A DNA stretch of 5,679 nt from Dehalococcoidia bacterium. GTDB lineage: Bacteria; Chloroflexota; Dehalococcoidia; Dehalococcoidales; JAUVZE01. The DNA lies in assembly GCA_004376435.1 (NCBI GenBank), contig SOJS01000031.1, positions 1 to 5,679 on the forward strand, given 5' to 3'. Made by a program: the position numbers and the translations under genes. The first letter of the stretch is position 1, and the number at the start of each line of letters is the position of its first letter. The notes under the pieces are model-generated. The model worked only from the letters and a program-made list of their open reading frames with translations. It had not been told where the DNA came from and searched no databases. Shown here piece by piece: positions 5,270-5,679 of the stretch.

Positions 5270-5679
5270 TTACAGGTCAATAAACCTTCCCTCTAGTTTC
5301 TTTGATACCTGAGGCATAGTAGTATATTCCATCTCCTCCAGGGGCAGGCGGTGGGGCTCAAAAGGACCGTGTCGGCGCATGTAGTCAGCGATGTCGTTGG
5401 CTTGCTGGCGGGCGTTATCAAACGACTTATCAGCAAACATGTCACCGGGCCCAACAAGCTTGCCTTCGCATAGCTGAAAACCAAGAGCAATAACCCGGGG
5501 AGGCCCATCAAAGCGGGCCGGGGTGCTATCGGGAACAGACACCGGCATTAGCGGACCGTGATGCGAGCCTCGCATCCAGCCCTCTACCAGCAGCGGCAGG
5601 GTGAATGGTTCCAGCACCTCCCCTACTGCCGGGAACTTACCTTGGGAGCGGACAATACATACCGGGTCATCCTTGCCCA
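5270..5679 (-). CDS. fbp: Fructose-1,6-bisphosphate aldolase/phosphatase (class V, archaeal-type), 5' end beyond window
   Basis: The last 135 residues of the gene; the frame is open to the window edge, so the GTG at 5617 is internal, not a start. This bifunctional Mg-dependent enzyme makes FBP from dihydroxyacetone phosphate and glyceraldehyde 3-phosphate and dephosphorylates it to fructose 6-phosphate, a one-way gluconeogenic step. The fragment begins GKDDPV and contains IVRSQGKFPAVGEVLEPF, EGWMRGSHHGPLMPV, RVIALGFQL and EEMEYTTMPQV. The K-D-D at the start probably corresponds to the Schiff-base lysine (about 232 in characterised archaeal enzymes) plus two Mg ligands. If so, the Tyr in EEMEYTT falls at 348, a tyrosine I recall as functionally important, and total length would be about 365, usual for the family. 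Class I or II FBPases lack these blocks. It probably leads the rdgB-moaA-moaC cluster or is an internal member of it. Confidence 0.93.
   Translation of the reverse strand, partial: GKDDPVCIVRSQGKFPAVGEVLEPFTLPLLVEGWMRGSHHGPLMPVSVPDSTPARFDGPPRVIALGFQLCEGKLVGPGDMFADKSFDNARQQANDIADYMRRHGPFEPHRLPLEEMEYTTMPQVSKKLEGRFIDL

Noticed and set aside
5293..5511. Minus-strand 72-codon frame inside fbp
   Set aside because: It is in the wrong frame within the conserved fbp C-terminus. The fbp reading is continuous to the window edge.
1..5679. Possibility of a novel defence, mobile or biosynthetic system in the window
   Set aside because: All seven genes are recognisable housekeeping families with intact motifs. 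There are no repeats, integrases, toxins, unknown open frames or unexplained stretches over 100 nt.

Overview
The window carries seven protein-coding genes, all on the minus strand and tightly packed, with no RNA gene, mobile element, CRISPR array or long intergenic gap. In transcription order (right to left) they are: the C-terminal third of a class V (archaeal-type) fructose-1,6-bisphosphate aldolase/phosphatase; rdgB (XTP/dITP pyrophosphatase); moaA and moaC (first step of molybdenum cofactor synthesis); dnaN (DNA polymerase III sliding clamp); tlyA (S4-domain rRNA 2'-O-methyltransferase); and the N-terminal ~390 residues of purF (first committed step of purine synthesis). Both end genes are cut only by the window edges. 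No gene shows a frameshift or internal stop.

Layout: fbp, rdgB, moaA and moaC are joined by gaps of 8 nt, a 4-nt overlap and 1 nt, so they look like one translationally coupled transcript. A 60-nt gap then separates moaC from dnaN. It holds a candidate sigma-70 promoter, whose -35 box overlaps the moaC stop codon, and a strong Shine-Dalgarno for dnaN. dnaN and tlyA are 6 nt apart and tlyA has almost no Shine-Dalgarno of its own, so they probably form a second unit. A 94-nt gap before purF carries a near-consensus promoter (TTGACC, 18 bp, TATAAT) and a short leader. purF appears to start at a TTG codon.

Organism: a bacterium of moderate GC content (a little over 50% by eye). The bacterial clamp, the bacterial purF with two visible cysteines at Fe-S ligand positions, and the sigma-70 promoters exclude an archaeon. 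The archaeal-type FBP aldolase/phosphatase occurs in archaea and in deep-branching or thermophilic bacterial lines. Together with the protein style this makes Chloroflexota, particularly Dehalococcoidia, my best guess. That is an inference from memory, not a search result.

The genes are housekeeping functions: gluconeogenesis, nucleotide-pool sanitation, Moco synthesis, replication, rRNA modification and purine synthesis. I see no undescribed system. The points of most interest are regulatory and architectural: the essential C-terminal Gly-Gly codons of moaA also form the ribosome-binding site of moaC; dnaN lies outside the usual dnaA-dnaN-recF setting with its own promoter; and purF has a forced TTG start giving a very short propeptide.
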